Assembly (NCBI GenBank): GCA_965250265.1
Contig: CBDFNO010000011.1
Location: 186,001-250,000, forward strand
DNA length: 64,000 nt
Source of the DNA: PRS1 sp965250265
GTDB taxonomy: Bacteria; Bacteroidota; Bacteroidia; Flavobacteriales; Flavobacteriaceae
Reading direction: 5' to 3'
This document shows, piece by piece, positions 28,306 to 37,147 of the stretch (positions are counted from its first letter, which is position 1; every line of letters starts with the position of its first letter). Under the pieces are notes generated by a model, which ran no database searches, had not been told where the DNA came from, and saw only the letters and a list, made by a program, of their open reading frames with translations. Position numbers and translations under genes: made by a program.

Positions 28306-28407
28306 AATGACACCTTATTTTGAGCGGGCAAAGATACATTATATTTTATGATTAATTACTTCACTTGCAACTAATAAAAAAACGCTGAATAATGACATAC
28401 ATTTGCT

Positions 28408-28415
28408 TAACTTTG
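28408..28415 (+). promoter_or_regulatory. candidate -7 element for kdsA
   Basis: TAACTTTG matches the Bacteroidota -7 consensus TAnnTTTG, 19 nt before the kdsA start. No clear -33 TTG was found at the usual spacing. Confidence 0.4.
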
Positions 28416-28434
28416 TTACTTAAATAATAAATCG

Positions 28435-29253
28435 ATGAACCTTCAAGACATTCCGAAGATAAAACATACAAATTCAAATAACTTTTTTTTATTAGCTGGT
28501 CCTTGCGCTATTGAAAGTGAAGATATGGCACTTCGTATTGCTGAAAGAATTGTTGAAATCACAAATTCACTTAAAATTCCTTATGTGTTTAAAGGAAGTT
28601 TCAAAAAAGCTAACCGAAGTAGAATTGATAGTTTTTCGGGAATTGGTGACGAAAAAGCATTGAAAATATTAAAGAAAGTTTCTGAAACTTTTGATGTTCC
28701 AACTGTTACAGACATTCATCAAGTTTCTGATGCTGAAATGGCTGCTCAATTTGTTGATGTTTTACAAATTCCAGCTTTTTTAGTTCGTCAAACCGATTTA
28801 GTTGTTGCAGCTGCTAAAACAGGAAAAGTAGTCAACCTAAAAAAAGGACAATTTATGAGTCCTGAAGCGATGCAACATGCAGTACAAAAAGTGAAAGATG
28901 CTGGAAACAATAACGCTTGGATTACAGATCGAGGTACTATGTTTGGCTATCAAGACATGATTGTAGATTTTAGGGGAATTCCAACTATGAAAAACTTTGC
29001 TCCTGTTGTTCTTGATGTGACGCATTCTTTACAGCAACCAAATCAAACAAGTGGTGTTACAGGTGGACGTCCAGATATGATTGAAACCATTGCTCGTGCT
29101 GGCATAGTTAACAATGTTGATGGTTTATTTATTGAAACTCATTTTGATCCTGCAAATGCAAAAAGTGATGGTGCGAATATGTTGCATTTAGACTATTTAG
29201 AAAAGCTGTTGACTAATCTGGTTGCTATAAGAAAAACAGTGAATAATTTATAA
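28435..29253 (+). CDS. kdsA: 3-deoxy-8-phosphooctulonate (KDO-8-P) synthase
   Basis: The 272-residue TIM-barrel has 'LAGPCAIES' near residue 22, 'KGSFKKANRSRIDSF', 'GVTGGRPDMIETIARAG' and 'IETHFDPANAKSDGANML', all diagnostic of KdsA. It condenses PEP with arabinose-5-phosphate to give KDO-8-P for lipopolysaccharide core synthesis in the cytosol. It sits alone with its own likely promoter, and the last 6 bp overlap the convergent DUF1801 gene. Confidence 0.95.
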   Translation: MNLQDIPKIKHTNSNNFFLLAGPCAIESEDMALRIAERIVEITNSLKIPYVFKGSFKKANRSRIDSFSGIGDEKALKILKKVSETFDVPTVTDIHQVSDAEMAAQFVDVLQIPAFLVRQTDLVVAAAKTGKVVNLKKGQFMSPEAMQHAVQKVKDAGNNNAWITDRGTMFGYQDMIVDFRGIPTMKNFAPVVLDVTHSLQQPNQTSGVTGGRPDMIETIARAGIVNNVDGLFIETHFDPANAKSDGANMLHLDYLEKLLTNLVAIRKTVNNL

Positions 29254-29628
29254 TTCTTTCCAGGCTTTCCTGCTATTATCGGTTATTTCGGCGGCGGCAA
29301 TTATAACTGTAATAAGTAATAATTCATCGATGATTTCCAAGCTGTTGTATTGTAGCGAGCGTACAAATTTTCTATTATTATAATCTTTAAGTTCTGGAAA
29401 TTGTTCCTGTAAAATTGAGCCTTTAACAAAAGCAACATCTACACAATTGGTTCCCTTTAATATGTTTAAGTAGCAAAAAGGTTTTTTATTGTAGTGATAA
29501 AACGGAATGCTGTAATTATATTTCTCTTCAACATTTGGCAAAGTTCTGAATATCGTATTGCGTACATGCAACATTATAGATTGATAAGGTTCTGGTTGGT
29601 TGAGTATATAATTTTCTGCTGGGTTCAT
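29248..29628 (-). CDS. DUF1801 domain protein
   Basis: The 126-residue protein has the DUF1801 pattern 'QPEPYQSIMLHVRNTI...PNVEEKYNYSIPFYHY' and 'CYLNI...VDVAFVKGS'. These small alpha/beta proteins are YdhG-like, with unknown biochemical function. It is convergent with kdsA and shares the final 6 bp. It is divergent from the 29720 membrane-protein operon with its operator between. Confidence 0.8.
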   Translation of the reverse strand: MNPAENYILNQPEPYQSIMLHVRNTIFRTLPNVEEKYNYSIPFYHYNKKPFCYLNILKGTNCVDVAFVKGSILQEQFPELKDYNNRKFVRSLQYNSLEIIDELLLITVIIAAAEITDNSRKAWKEL

Positions 29629-29667
29629 GAAAGTTTAAGCTAAAATCCGAAATTTAATAAAAAAATA

Positions 29668-29711
29668 TTTGTTAAAATGAATAATATTAATTTACTTTGT
29701 AATTCAAAGTA
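29668..29711 (+). promoter_or_regulatory. promoter with overlapping palindromic operator
   Basis: TTTG (29668-29671) and TTACTTTG (29692-29699) fit Bacteroidota -33/-7 elements with 20-nt spacing. The -7 element is the left arm of an inverted repeat TACTTTG-TAATT-CAAAGTA (29693-29711). The same arms recur with another 5-nt spacer before creD (30978-30996). The winged-helix regulator at 30664 is the obvious candidate binder, giving autorepression. Confidence 0.65.
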
Positions 29712-29719
29712 CTTTTATT

Positions 29720-30376
29720 ATGAGTGATAAAAATTATTTAAAAGACATAAGCGAGATTAAAGAGTTAATGAATAAATCATCGCGATTTATTTCGTTAAGC
29801 GGATTGTCTGGAGTTTTGGCTGGAGTTTATGCCTTGATTGGTGCATACTTTGCCTATACTGTTATTTATGTAACTCAAACTCCATCAGATAACTATAGAT
29901 CAATAGTTCTTTATGAATTAGAAATGATACAACTGTTTGCAATTGCTTTAATAGTTGTAATCTTGTCAATTACAACTGGAATAGTTTTGAGCTGGAAAAA
30001 AGCAAAAAAACACAACGAACGTTTTTGGAATGCTACATCCAAACGTCTTTTAATAAACTTTTTAATACCATTAATAACCGGAGGTTTCATAATTGTATTT
30101 ATGATTGAAAAAGAGGTATATCTATACGTTGCAGCTCTAACTTTGATATTTTATGGTCTTGCCCTAGTTAACTCAAGCAAATATACGTTAGGTGATGTTC
30201 GCTATTTAGGCTTAACTTTAATAGTTTTGGGGCTTGCTTCTGCTTGGTTTCTAGGCTATGGATTATTTTTTTGGGCAGCAGGATTTGGGGTTTGTCATAT
30301 TATCTATGGCACATTAATGTATTTTAAATACGACAGGAATAATTTTACAAATAATTATAACAAAACGGAATCATGA
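29720..30376 (+). CDS. hypothetical six-TM membrane protein
   Basis: The 218-residue protein has an N-terminal 25-residue soluble stretch ('DISEIKELMNKSSRF') and then about six hydrophobic helices separated by short loops ending 'TLMYFKYDR'. No known family function. It is the first gene of a three-gene operon that ends with a winged-helix regulator (30664). The operator overlaps its promoter only 8 bp before the ATG. Such membrane protein/regulator pairs are common next to creD in Flavobacteriaceae and may sense envelope stress; that role is inferred. Confidence 0.65.
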   Translation: MSDKNYLKDISEIKELMNKSSRFISLSGLSGVLAGVYALIGAYFAYTVIYVTQTPSDNYRSIVLYELEMIQLFAIALIVVILSITTGIVLSWKKAKKHNERFWNATSKRLLINFLIPLITGGFIIVFMIEKEVYLYVAALTLIFYGLALVNSSKYTLGDVRYLGLTLIVLGLASAWFLGYGLFFWAAGFGVCHIIYGTLMYFKYDRNNFTNNYNKTES

Positions 30377-30657
30377 AAAACAAAAGACTCATACTTATTA
30401 TATCTGTCGTTGCACTTATTTTGTTAATACCATTTCTAGCGATGCAATTTACCGATGAAGTAAACTGGACACTATCAGATTTTGTAATTGGTGGCGGACT
30501 ATTACTAGGAACTGGACTCCTGCTTGAACTTGTACTTAGGAAATTTAGTCAATCCAAATCCCGAATTGCGATCTGTGTCACCATAATCATAGTGCTATTT
30601 TTGGTTTGTGCAGAACTTGCCGTTGGTATTTTTGGAACTCCATTAGCAGGTAGTTAA
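30373..30657 (+). CDS. small three-TM membrane protein
   Basis: The 94-residue protein has three hydrophobic helices (about 5-24, 37-56, 68-90) and short loops. It overlaps the preceding gene by 4 bp (ATGA) and precedes the winged-helix gene by 6 bp, so it belongs to the same operon. The family is not firmly recognised and the function is unknown. Confidence 0.6.
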   Translation: MKNKRLILIISVVALILLIPFLAMQFTDEVNWTLSDFVIGGGLLLGTGLLLELVLRKFSQSKSRIAICVTIIIVLFLVCAELAVGIFGTPLAGS

Positions 30658-30663
30658 ATATTA

Positions 30664-30957
30664 ATGAGCTTAATTACAAACATAAATAAAGTTTTCGATA
30701 ATCGTATTAGGTTAGGAATCATGTCTATACTCATGGTGAATGAATATGCCGATTTTAATATGCTCAAAGAACTACTTGATGTAACTGACGGTAATTTAGC
30801 AAGCCATACAAAAGCGCTTGAAGCTGCTGAATATATAACTGTCGAAAAACAATTTATTGGCAGAAAACCAAATACACGTTATAGAACTACTAAATTAGGT
30901 AGAGCTGCATTTAAAAAACATATTAACGCATTAGAAAAATTAATTAATACACAATAA
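30664..30957 (+). CDS. winged-helix transcriptional regulator (HTH_34-like)
   Basis: The 97-residue DNA-binding protein has the pattern 'IRLGIMSILMVNEYADFNMLKELLDVTDGNLASHTKALE' (HTH) then 'FIGRKPNTRYRTTKLGRAAF' (wing), as in PF13601 transcriptional regulators. No ligand domain is present. It ends the operon beginning at 29720. The palindrome TACTTTG-N5-CAAAGTA upstream of the operon and of creD is the likely binding site. Its proposed role is repressor of both units. Confidence 0.82.
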   Translation: MSLITNINKVFDNRIRLGIMSILMVNEYADFNMLKELLDVTDGNLASHTKALEAAEYITVEKQFIGRKPNTRYRTTKLGRAAFKKHINALEKLINTQ

Positions 30958-30977
30958 CAACTATTTTTTTATCAACT

Positions 30978-30996
30978 TACTTTGTGTTTCAAAGTA
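30978..30996 (+). promoter_or_regulatory. palindromic operator upstream of creD
   Basis: TACTTTG (30978-30984), spacer TGTTT, CAAAGTA (30990-30996), 16 nt before the creD ATG. Both arms are identical to those at 29693-29711. The TTACTTTG part overlaps a candidate -7 element. Confidence 0.6.
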
Positions 30997-31012
30997 CTTT
31001 AAATTTAACAGT

Positions 31013-32380
31013 ATGGAACAAACAAACAAAAACAAATTCGGACAATGGGTAAAAACATCAATAACAGCAAGAATGCTAATGGTTGGCTTTCTTACATTAA
31101 TATTATTAATCCCATTATCATTTATAGAGAGCTTAATAAAGGAACGCTCTTTTAGACAACAAGATGTTGTTAACGAAATAAATCAAAAATGGGGAAATGA
31201 AGTAATGGTTTATGGTCCAACATTAAAATTACCCTATAAAACATATTCCGTAACCTCAAAGTATAACGAAAAAACCAAAGACTATATAAAGGAAACTAAA
31301 ACGCATATAAATTATGCTTATATCTTTCCTGAAACATTAGAAAGCAAAGTAGATGTAGATTCTAAAACTTTAAAACGAGGCAATTATGAATCCGCAGTAT
31401 TTACTACAAAAATGAATTTTTCTGGAAATTATATTAAACCAAAATTGGATTCAAAAGGAATAAAAGACGAAGACATTATTTGGGACAAAGCAACAGTTGT
31501 CATAAAAACTTCAAATCTAAAAGGCATAAAAAATGAAGTGTTACTCAAGCTAAATAATGATTCTTATGTGTTTGAAACAAATTTTAATGACGATTCAAAA
31601 ACCTATAATGGTTATTTAGACGAGCTTGAAACAAGTTATATAAATGAAGATGGACTACAAAAAAGCGAGTTAATCAGCTTTAATTTCAACATTGCTTTTA
31701 ACGGAAGTAAACTCATACAGCTTATTCCAACTGGTAAAACTACCACTATGAAAATGACTTCTAATTGGGCAGATCCAAGTTTTATTGGCAATTTTTTACC
31801 AGACGATGAAACCAAAGAAATCACAGAAGAAGGCTTTAAAGCCGACTGGAAAGTATTGCACATTAACAGACCTTTTTCTCAAAGTTATTTAAACAAAATA
31901 CCAAACTTAAGTGAATTCGCATTTGGAACAAAATTCATTGTAATGGTTGACGAGTTTCAAAAGAGCGAACGTTCAGCAAAATATGGTTTTTTAGTAATCG
32001 GTCTCACTTTTCTAATTTTCTTTTTAATACAAACTTTGAGTAAAATTTCAATTCATCCTTTTCAATATTTAATGATAGGAATTGCATTAACTATGTTTTA
32101 CACATTGCTGGTTTCAATTTCCGAACACAGTAATTTCCTAAAAGCCTATTTAATTGCAGGAATTTCGGTTATAGTTTTAATTACTTTATATTCTAAATCT
32201 ATATTAAAAACTCTCAAATTCCCACTATTTATCTGTGTTTCATTAACCACATTATACACGTTTATTTATGTCATTATTCAACTGGAAAATTATGCACTTC
32301 TTGTTGGCAGTATTGGACTTTTCATAATACTTGCAAGCGTCATGTATGCATCCCGAAAAATAGATTGGAGCAATGGTTAA
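31013..32380 (+). CDS. creD: CreD family inner-membrane protein
   Basis: The 455-residue protein has a first TM helix (about 17-38, followed by the CreD signature 'SLIKERSFRQQDVVNEINQKWG'), a large extracytoplasmic domain, and five or six C-terminal helices (about 320-450). CreD is known in E. coli as a CreBC-regulon inner-membrane protein linked to envelope integrity and colicin or beta-lactam resistance; the biochemical activity is unknown. Here it is controlled by the shared operator at 30978 and follows the regulator operon. Confidence 0.88.
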   Translation: MEQTNKNKFGQWVKTSITARMLMVGFLTLILLIPLSFIESLIKERSFRQQDVVNEINQKWGNEVMVYGPTLKLPYKTYSVTSKYNEKTKDYIKETKTHINYAYIFPETLESKVDVDSKTLKRGNYESAVFTTKMNFSGNYIKPKLDSKGIKDEDIIWDKATVVIKTSNLKGIKNEVLLKLNNDSYVFETNFNDDSKTYNGYLDELETSYINEDGLQKSELISFNFNIAFNGSKLIQLIPTGKTTTMKMTSNWADPSFIGNFLPDDETKEITEEGFKADWKVLHINRPFSQSYLNKIPNLSEFAFGTKFIVMVDEFQKSERSAKYGFLVIGLTFLIFFLIQTLSKISIHPFQYLMIGIALTMFYTLLVSISEHSNFLKAYLIAGISVIVLITLYSKSILKTLKFPLFICVSLTTLYTFIYVIIQLENYALLVGSIGLFIILASVMYASRKIDWSNG

Positions 32381-32398
32381 TTTTATTAGTTAGTTGTG

Positions 32399-32505
32399 TT
32401 GGGCGTTTCCTCGCATTTTTGTTAAAGTTCTTGACGAAAGCGAGGTCGCGCTTACCATTATATCTTTTTTGTTTCAAAAAAGGACACCATTTTAATCGCT
32501 AACGC
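32399..32505. repeat. structured dispersed repeat (GGGCGTT...TAACGC type)
   Basis: CCTCGC (32409-32414) pairs with GCGAGG (32440-32445). A second hairpin, TTTTTTG-TTT-CAAAAAA, lies at 32465-32481. The unit starts TTGGGCGTT and ends CTAACGC, with complementary GCGTT/AACGC ends. This layout ('GGGCGTT..CTCGC..GCGAGGTCG..TTTTTT..CTAACGC') recurs in Flavobacteriaceae. Its right end touches a membrane-protein frame that lacks a start codon. Confidence 0.6.
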
Positions 32506-32826
32506 AAAAAAACAAAAATTATAAATAATCTAATATTTACAGGAAAAATAACTGCAATAATAAGTTTTATAATAGGAACCGTTTTATTATCACTATTCTT
32601 ATACTTTAGAGAATCTTATTTATTCCCAATTATTGGTTTTTGTTTTATCTTTATTGCTCTTATTATTAATATTATTGTCTTCTTAATACTTATTGTTTCA
32701 GCAGGTTTTAACAAAACACATCGTTATGAACTTTTTAAAACCAGCGGAATTATGCTCATAAACATTCCAATAGCAATTGCCTATTTCTTTTTAGTCATCA
32801 GTATTGTATTTCCAAATAAAGGATAA
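32503..32826 (+). pseudogene. small three-TM membrane protein lacking a canonical start codon
   Basis: An uninterrupted frame ends at TAA 32824-32826 and encodes 'NNLIFTGKITAIISFIIGT', two further hydrophobic helices and a polar loop 'GFNKTHRYELFKTSG', ending 'IVFPNKG'. The pattern (three TM helices, no internal stops over ~100 codons) looks like a real protein. However, no ATG, GTG or TTG precedes the first helix; ATT 32518 or ATA would have to serve. The repeat at 32399-32505 abuts it, so the native start may have been lost by its insertion. It lies 12 bp before the DUF1361 gene. Confidence 0.4.
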
Positions 32827-32838
32827 AAAATAACAACA

Positions 32839-33504
32839 ATGAACAACCTAAAAACACTTCTTTTTCAACGTTATAGAATTGTATTATTACTCATAATTTC
32901 AATGATATTCTGTATAGTATTACTCATGATTAGAATGAAAATCACACATTCATTCTTCTATCTATTTCTTGTTTGGAATTTGTTTTTGGCAATTATCCCT
33001 TACGTAATAACAACCTATCTTATTAGCAAACCTAAACTCAATAAATTTTTATTTGCTTTAATGTTTACTATTTGGCTTTTATTTTTACCTAACTCGCCTT
33101 ACATAATTACAGATTTATTACACTTGCGGCTAAGCCCTTTAGATATTTTATGGCTGGACGTGCTTATAGTTATTTCTTTTGCTATGAATGGTTTAGTACT
33201 TTGTTTCCTATCAATTTTAGATATGGAATTATTGTTGAGAAAATATTTCAGCAGTAAAAAAGTAATATTTATTGTTATAGCAATCTTTTTCCTAGTCGGA
33301 TTTGGAATCTATCTTGGAAGGTTTTTAAGATTTAACAGTTGGGATATTTTACAACATCCATTCGCATTACTAAAAGACATTTTACAGATAATCTATCAAC
33401 CAAATCATCATTTAAATGCCTTGTTATTTAGCTTCAGTTTTGGAACATTTTTAAGTATAGGATTCTACTTGTTTAAGGAAAAACATTCAGTTCATAATAT
33501 TTGA
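32839..33504 (+). CDS. DUF1361 membrane protein
   Basis: The 221-residue protein has six to seven TM helices and the DUF1361 hallmark 'LPNSPYIITDLLHL' between helices 3 and 4, plus 'GRFLRFNSWDI' later. These proteins occur widely in bacteria without assigned function. It belongs to a run of small membrane-protein genes (32503-33924) after creD. Confidence 0.8.
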   Translation: MNNLKTLLFQRYRIVLLLIISMIFCIVLLMIRMKITHSFFYLFLVWNLFLAIIPYVITTYLISKPKLNKFLFALMFTIWLLFLPNSPYIITDLLHLRLSPLDILWLDVLIVISFAMNGLVLCFLSILDMELLLRKYFSSKKVIFIVIAIFFLVGFGIYLGRFLRFNSWDILQHPFALLKDILQIIYQPNHHLNALLFSFSFGTFLSIGFYLFKEKHSVHNI

Positions 33505-33546
33505 AAATGAAATTCTTATTTTTATCCATAAACCAAAACTAATTCC

Positions 33547-33924
33547 ATGACATTCAATAAAGCTTACTTTTTATGCTTCCTTATTTTGTTAGGTTTTGAA
33601 GTATGTATCGCGCTATTTGTTAAAGACGGATTTATACGCCATACTTTTGGAGATGTTCTTGTAGTAATTTTGGTATACTGTTTTATTAAGAGTTTTGTGA
33701 AAACAAAACCTATTTATGTTGCCATATTAGTACTTATCATTGCCTTTTGTGTCGAGTTTTTACAGCTAACCAATCTATTACAATGGCTTCGCCTTGGTGA
33801 AAGCAAAGTAGCAAAGCTGGTTTTAGGAAATACCTTTCACTTTAACGATCTCATTGCCTACATAGTTGGTATAACTATGGTCCTCATAATTGAATATAAA
33901 TACATGAAAAATGTAATCTCATAA
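33547..33924 (+). CDS. DUF2809 membrane protein
   Basis: The 125-residue protein has four TM helices with 'IRHTFGDVLVVILVYCFIKSF' and 'FCVEFLQL...LRLGESKVAKLVLGNTFHFNDLIAY', the DUF2809 pattern. It is an inner-membrane protein of unknown role. It follows the DUF1361 gene by 42 bp and precedes the acylase gene by 37 bp; co-transcription is possible. Confidence 0.78.
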   Translation: MTFNKAYFLCFLILLGFEVCIALFVKDGFIRHTFGDVLVVILVYCFIKSFVKTKPIYVAILVLIIAFCVEFLQLTNLLQWLRLGESKVAKLVLGNTFHFNDLIAYIVGITMVLIIEYKYMKNVIS

Positions 33925-33961
33925 TTTACTATCTTACCAAAAATTCACTAAATCATTCTAA

Positions 33962-36052
33962 ATGAAAAAATCATTCTTACTTTTTATTGCTATCATCTTA
34001 TTTATCAATACGTCTTGTGAATCTCAAAAAGCTCAAGACACACAAATTGCTTGGGATACTTGGGGTGTTCCGCATATATCTGCTGATAATATTGAAGATT
34101 TGTTCTTTGCTCAAGGTTGGGCACAAATGCATAATCACGCCAATACTATTTTAGGCCTGTATGGTAGCTCAAGAGGAAAAGGCGCCGAATATTGGGGGCA
34201 AGCTAAACAACAGAACGATATGCTTATACATACACTTGGTTTTAGTGAATTGGCTGATGAATGGGAAAGTAATCAAGACAAAGAAATTAAAACAATTTAT
34301 GACTCATTTATAAAAGGTATGAATGCTTGTGCAGAAGCGCATCCTGAAGCCATAGATGATAAAAATAAAGTCGTTTTACCGGTAACCACAAAAGACATGA
34401 ATATGCATAGTATGTATGTTATCTTTACTCGTTTTATTGCCGGTCAAGATCTTGGTCGTGTACAACAATGGCCCGACATGGGATCAAACACACTGGCTAT
34501 TGCTCCAAAACGATCTGCATCAGGGAATGCAATGTTGGTCCAAAATCCGCATTTGCCATGGTGGCAGGAATTCTTATTTTTCGAATCACATCTTAATTTA
34601 AGTGGTAAGAGCATGTATGGCGCAACTTTAGTTGGATTTCCTGGAATTGCCATTGGGTTTAATGAGCATTTAGGTTGGAGTCATACCGATAATACAATTG
34701 ACAATGCCGATACTTACGAATTAGAACTTAAAGACGGAGGTTACTTGCTTGATGGAGTCCGCAAAGAGTTTGAAAGTTCTGCAAAAACTATAAAAATAAA
34801 GCAAGAGGATGGCACATTAATCGAGCAAGAAATTCCACTTTTAAAAACGGTTCATGGTCCTGTTGTAAATAAAACCGAAAATAAAGTATTAGCCTTACGC
34901 ATGGTTGGTTTAGACAAACCTGATATGTTTTTACAGTGGTGGCGAATGATAAATAGCACCTCGTTTAATGAGTTTGAAGATGCCTTAAAAATGGCACAAA
35001 TTCCGTTCTGGAATGTTATGTATGCCGATAAAGAAGGTGAGATCTTTTATTTGTTTAATGGATTAGTACCAAAACGAAGTCAAGGTGATTGGGCGTATTG
35101 GAATAGAATTATTCCTGGTGGAAAGTCAGCCGATGTGTGGACAGAAGTACATCCATATGCCGATTTGCCTAAAGTAAAAAATCCTGAAAATGGTTGGTTG
35201 CAAAATGCCAATGATCCTCCATGGACTAGCACCATCCCTTTAACATTAAATCCAGATGATTATCCTTCCTATATGGCACCTAGATATATGCCGTTTAGAC
35301 CTCAACGTTCGGCTAGAATGATGCTTGAAGATGAGTCGATTACATTTGACGAACTTGTTGATTATAAACTTTCTACACGATTAGAATTTGCAGATAGAAT
35401 TTTAGATGATTTGTTTGCAGCAGTGGATGCTTCAGATTCAGAAAAAGCAAAAGCAGCGAAAACTGTTTTAGAAAATTGGGACAGAGAAGCAAATGCTGAT
35501 AGTAAAGGAATGCTTTTATTTTACAGCTGGGCACGGAAATTTAATGTTAGGAATACTTCGAATTATACAGAGCCTTGGAGTTTAGAAAAACCTAATACAA
35601 CGCCTGACGGAATTGCAGACCCAGAAAGAGCAGTGAGCCTTTTGGAACAAACTGCTATCGAAATTGAAACTAAATTTGGTAAGTTAGACGTGCCTTGGGG
35701 AGATTATTACAGAATTGTTTATAATGGTAAAAATCTTCCTGCAAACGGTATAGATGGCTCAATGGGAGTTTTTAGAGTTGCCTGGCCAGCAAGAGCAGAT
35801 GAAAATAATATGTACGTTGGTGGTGGTGATTCTTGGGTAGGTGTTATAGAATTCGATGATCAAGTTAGAGCAAAAGTACTCTTAAGTTATGGAAACTCTA
35901 CACAAGCAGATTCTCCTCACAATGGAGACCAATTAGAGTTGTTTTCTAAAAAAGAACTTCGTGATGCATGGTTTACAGAAGATGATGTAAAAGCCAATAC
36001 CGTAAGAATAGAAATACTAACCGAAACAGGTTTTGTTAATAAAGAAAAATAA
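33962..36052 (+). CDS. penicillin acylase family (AHL-acylase-like) lipoprotein
   Basis: The 696-residue Ntn-hydrolase begins with a lipobox (NTSC, Cys about 19). 'DTWGVPHISADNIEDLFFAQGWAQ' is the family start, and the autocatalytic nucleophile is the Ser of 'DMGSNTLAI' near residue 175. 'ENGWLQNANDPPW' and 'RPQRSARM' follow in the beta chain. Family members cleave amide-linked acyl groups, including N-acyl-homoserine lactones (quorum quenching) and beta-lactams; the substrate here is unknown. Envelope location is inferred from the lipobox. Confidence 0.88.
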   Translation: MKKSFLLFIAIILFINTSCESQKAQDTQIAWDTWGVPHISADNIEDLFFAQGWAQMHNHANTILGLYGSSRGKGAEYWGQAKQQNDMLIHTLGFSELADEWESNQDKEIKTIYDSFIKGMNACAEAHPEAIDDKNKVVLPVTTKDMNMHSMYVIFTRFIAGQDLGRVQQWPDMGSNTLAIAPKRSASGNAMLVQNPHLPWWQEFLFFESHLNLSGKSMYGATLVGFPGIAIGFNEHLGWSHTDNTIDNADTYELELKDGGYLLDGVRKEFESSAKTIKIKQEDGTLIEQEIPLLKTVHGPVVNKTENKVLALRMVGLDKPDMFLQWWRMINSTSFNEFEDALKMAQIPFWNVMYADKEGEIFYLFNGLVPKRSQGDWAYWNRIIPGGKSADVWTEVHPYADLPKVKNPENGWLQNANDPPWTSTIPLTLNPDDYPSYMAPRYMPFRPQRSARMMLEDESITFDELVDYKLSTRLEFADRILDDLFAAVDASDSEKAKAAKTVLENWDREANADSKGMLLFYSWARKFNVRNTSNYTEPWSLEKPNTTPDGIADPERAVSLLEQTAIEIETKFGKLDVPWGDYYRIVYNGKNLPANGIDGSMGVFRVAWPARADENNMYVGGGDSWVGVIEFDDQVRAKVLLSYGNSTQADSPHNGDQLELFSKKELRDAWFTEDDVKANTVRIEILTETGFVNKEK

Positions 36053-36121
36053 GACAACTCACTTAAACTAACATAAAATGACACAAGAATTATTGTGGAA
36101 TTTGGTGTTATATTTTTATTC

Positions 36122-37147
36122 CTAGTGCTTCGAATAGCCACGCCATTTCTCAATACATTGTTGCATATCATCTGGAGTTTCAGATGTAAAAGACATCCAT
36201 TTTCCAGTTTTAGGATGCTCAAATCCAAGCGTTTTTGCATGTAAAGCTTGTCGCGGTAAGATTTTAAAACAATTATCTACAAACTGTTTGTATTTGGTAA
36301 ACGTAGTACCTTTTAAAATACGTTCGCCTCCATAACGTTCGTCATTAAAAAGTGTGTGACCAATATATTTCATATGTACACGTATTTGATGCGTGCGTCC
36401 GGTTTCTAATTTGCATGAGACCAATGTAACATAACCCAAACGTTCTAAAACTTTAAAATGAGTTACAGCTGGTTTCCCTTTATCTTCTTCATCTCCAAAG
36501 AATACAGTATTCTGTAATCTGTTTTTAGGATGACGACCAATATTCCCTTCAATAGTGCCTTCATCGTCTTCTATATTTCCCCAAACAATTGCTAAATATT
36601 CACGTTCACTTGTTTTTTCGGCAAACTGGTTAGACAAATGTGCCATCGCGTTTTCGGTTTTGGCAACTACTAAAAGCCCGCTGGTATCTTTATCAATACG
36701 ATGTACTAAACCAGGTCTGTCGTTAGAGTTTTTTGGTAAATTTTCAAAATGATAAATCAGTGCATTTATTAAGGTTCCCGAATAATTTCCGTGTCCTGGG
36801 TGTACTACTATTCCGGCTGGTTTATTTACAACTAATAGTTCGTCATCTTCAAAAACTATATCAATTGGTATGTTTTCACCAACCAATAAATGTTCGTGTG
36901 GAGGATGAGAGAGTAAAACACGTATTTCATCTAATGGTCTTACTTTATAATTAGATTTTACCGGAGTTCCGTTTACAAAAATACTTCCGTCTTTTGCGGC
37001 AGACTGAATTTTATTACGTGTTACATTCTCAATAAAATTCATTAAATATTTATCAATCCGTAAGGCTTGCTGCCCTTTTTCTACTATAAAAGAATAGTGT
37101 TCGTATAAATCGTTGTCTTGTTCAGGCAAATTGTTAAGCTCATCCAT
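36122..37147 (-). CDS. rluD: RluA/RluD-family 23S rRNA pseudouridine synthase
   Basis: The 341-residue protein has an N-terminal S4 RNA-binding domain ('RIDKYLMNFIENVTRNKIQSA') and the catalytic 'GLVHRIDKDTSGLL' with the conserved Asp, followed by 'LETGRTHQIRVH'. It isomerises uridine in rRNA (RluD in E. coli at helix 69); the exact target is inferred. Its start directly abuts the stop of the PASTA gene (37147/37148), so they are one operon. Confidence 0.88.
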   Translation of the reverse strand: MDELNNLPEQDNDLYEHYSFIVEKGQQALRIDKYLMNFIENVTRNKIQSAAKDGSIFVNGTPVKSNYKVRPLDEIRVLLSHPPHEHLLVGENIPIDIVFEDDELLVVNKPAGIVVHPGHGNYSGTLINALIYHFENLPKNSNDRPGLVHRIDKDTSGLLVVAKTENAMAHLSNQFAEKTSEREYLAIVWGNIEDDEGTIEGNIGRHPKNRLQNTVFFGDEEDKGKPAVTHFKVLERLGYVTLVSCKLETGRTHQIRVHMKYIGHTLFNDERYGGERILKGTTFTKYKQFVDNCFKILPRQALHAKTLGFEHPKTGKWMSFTSETPDDMQQCIEKWRGYSKH

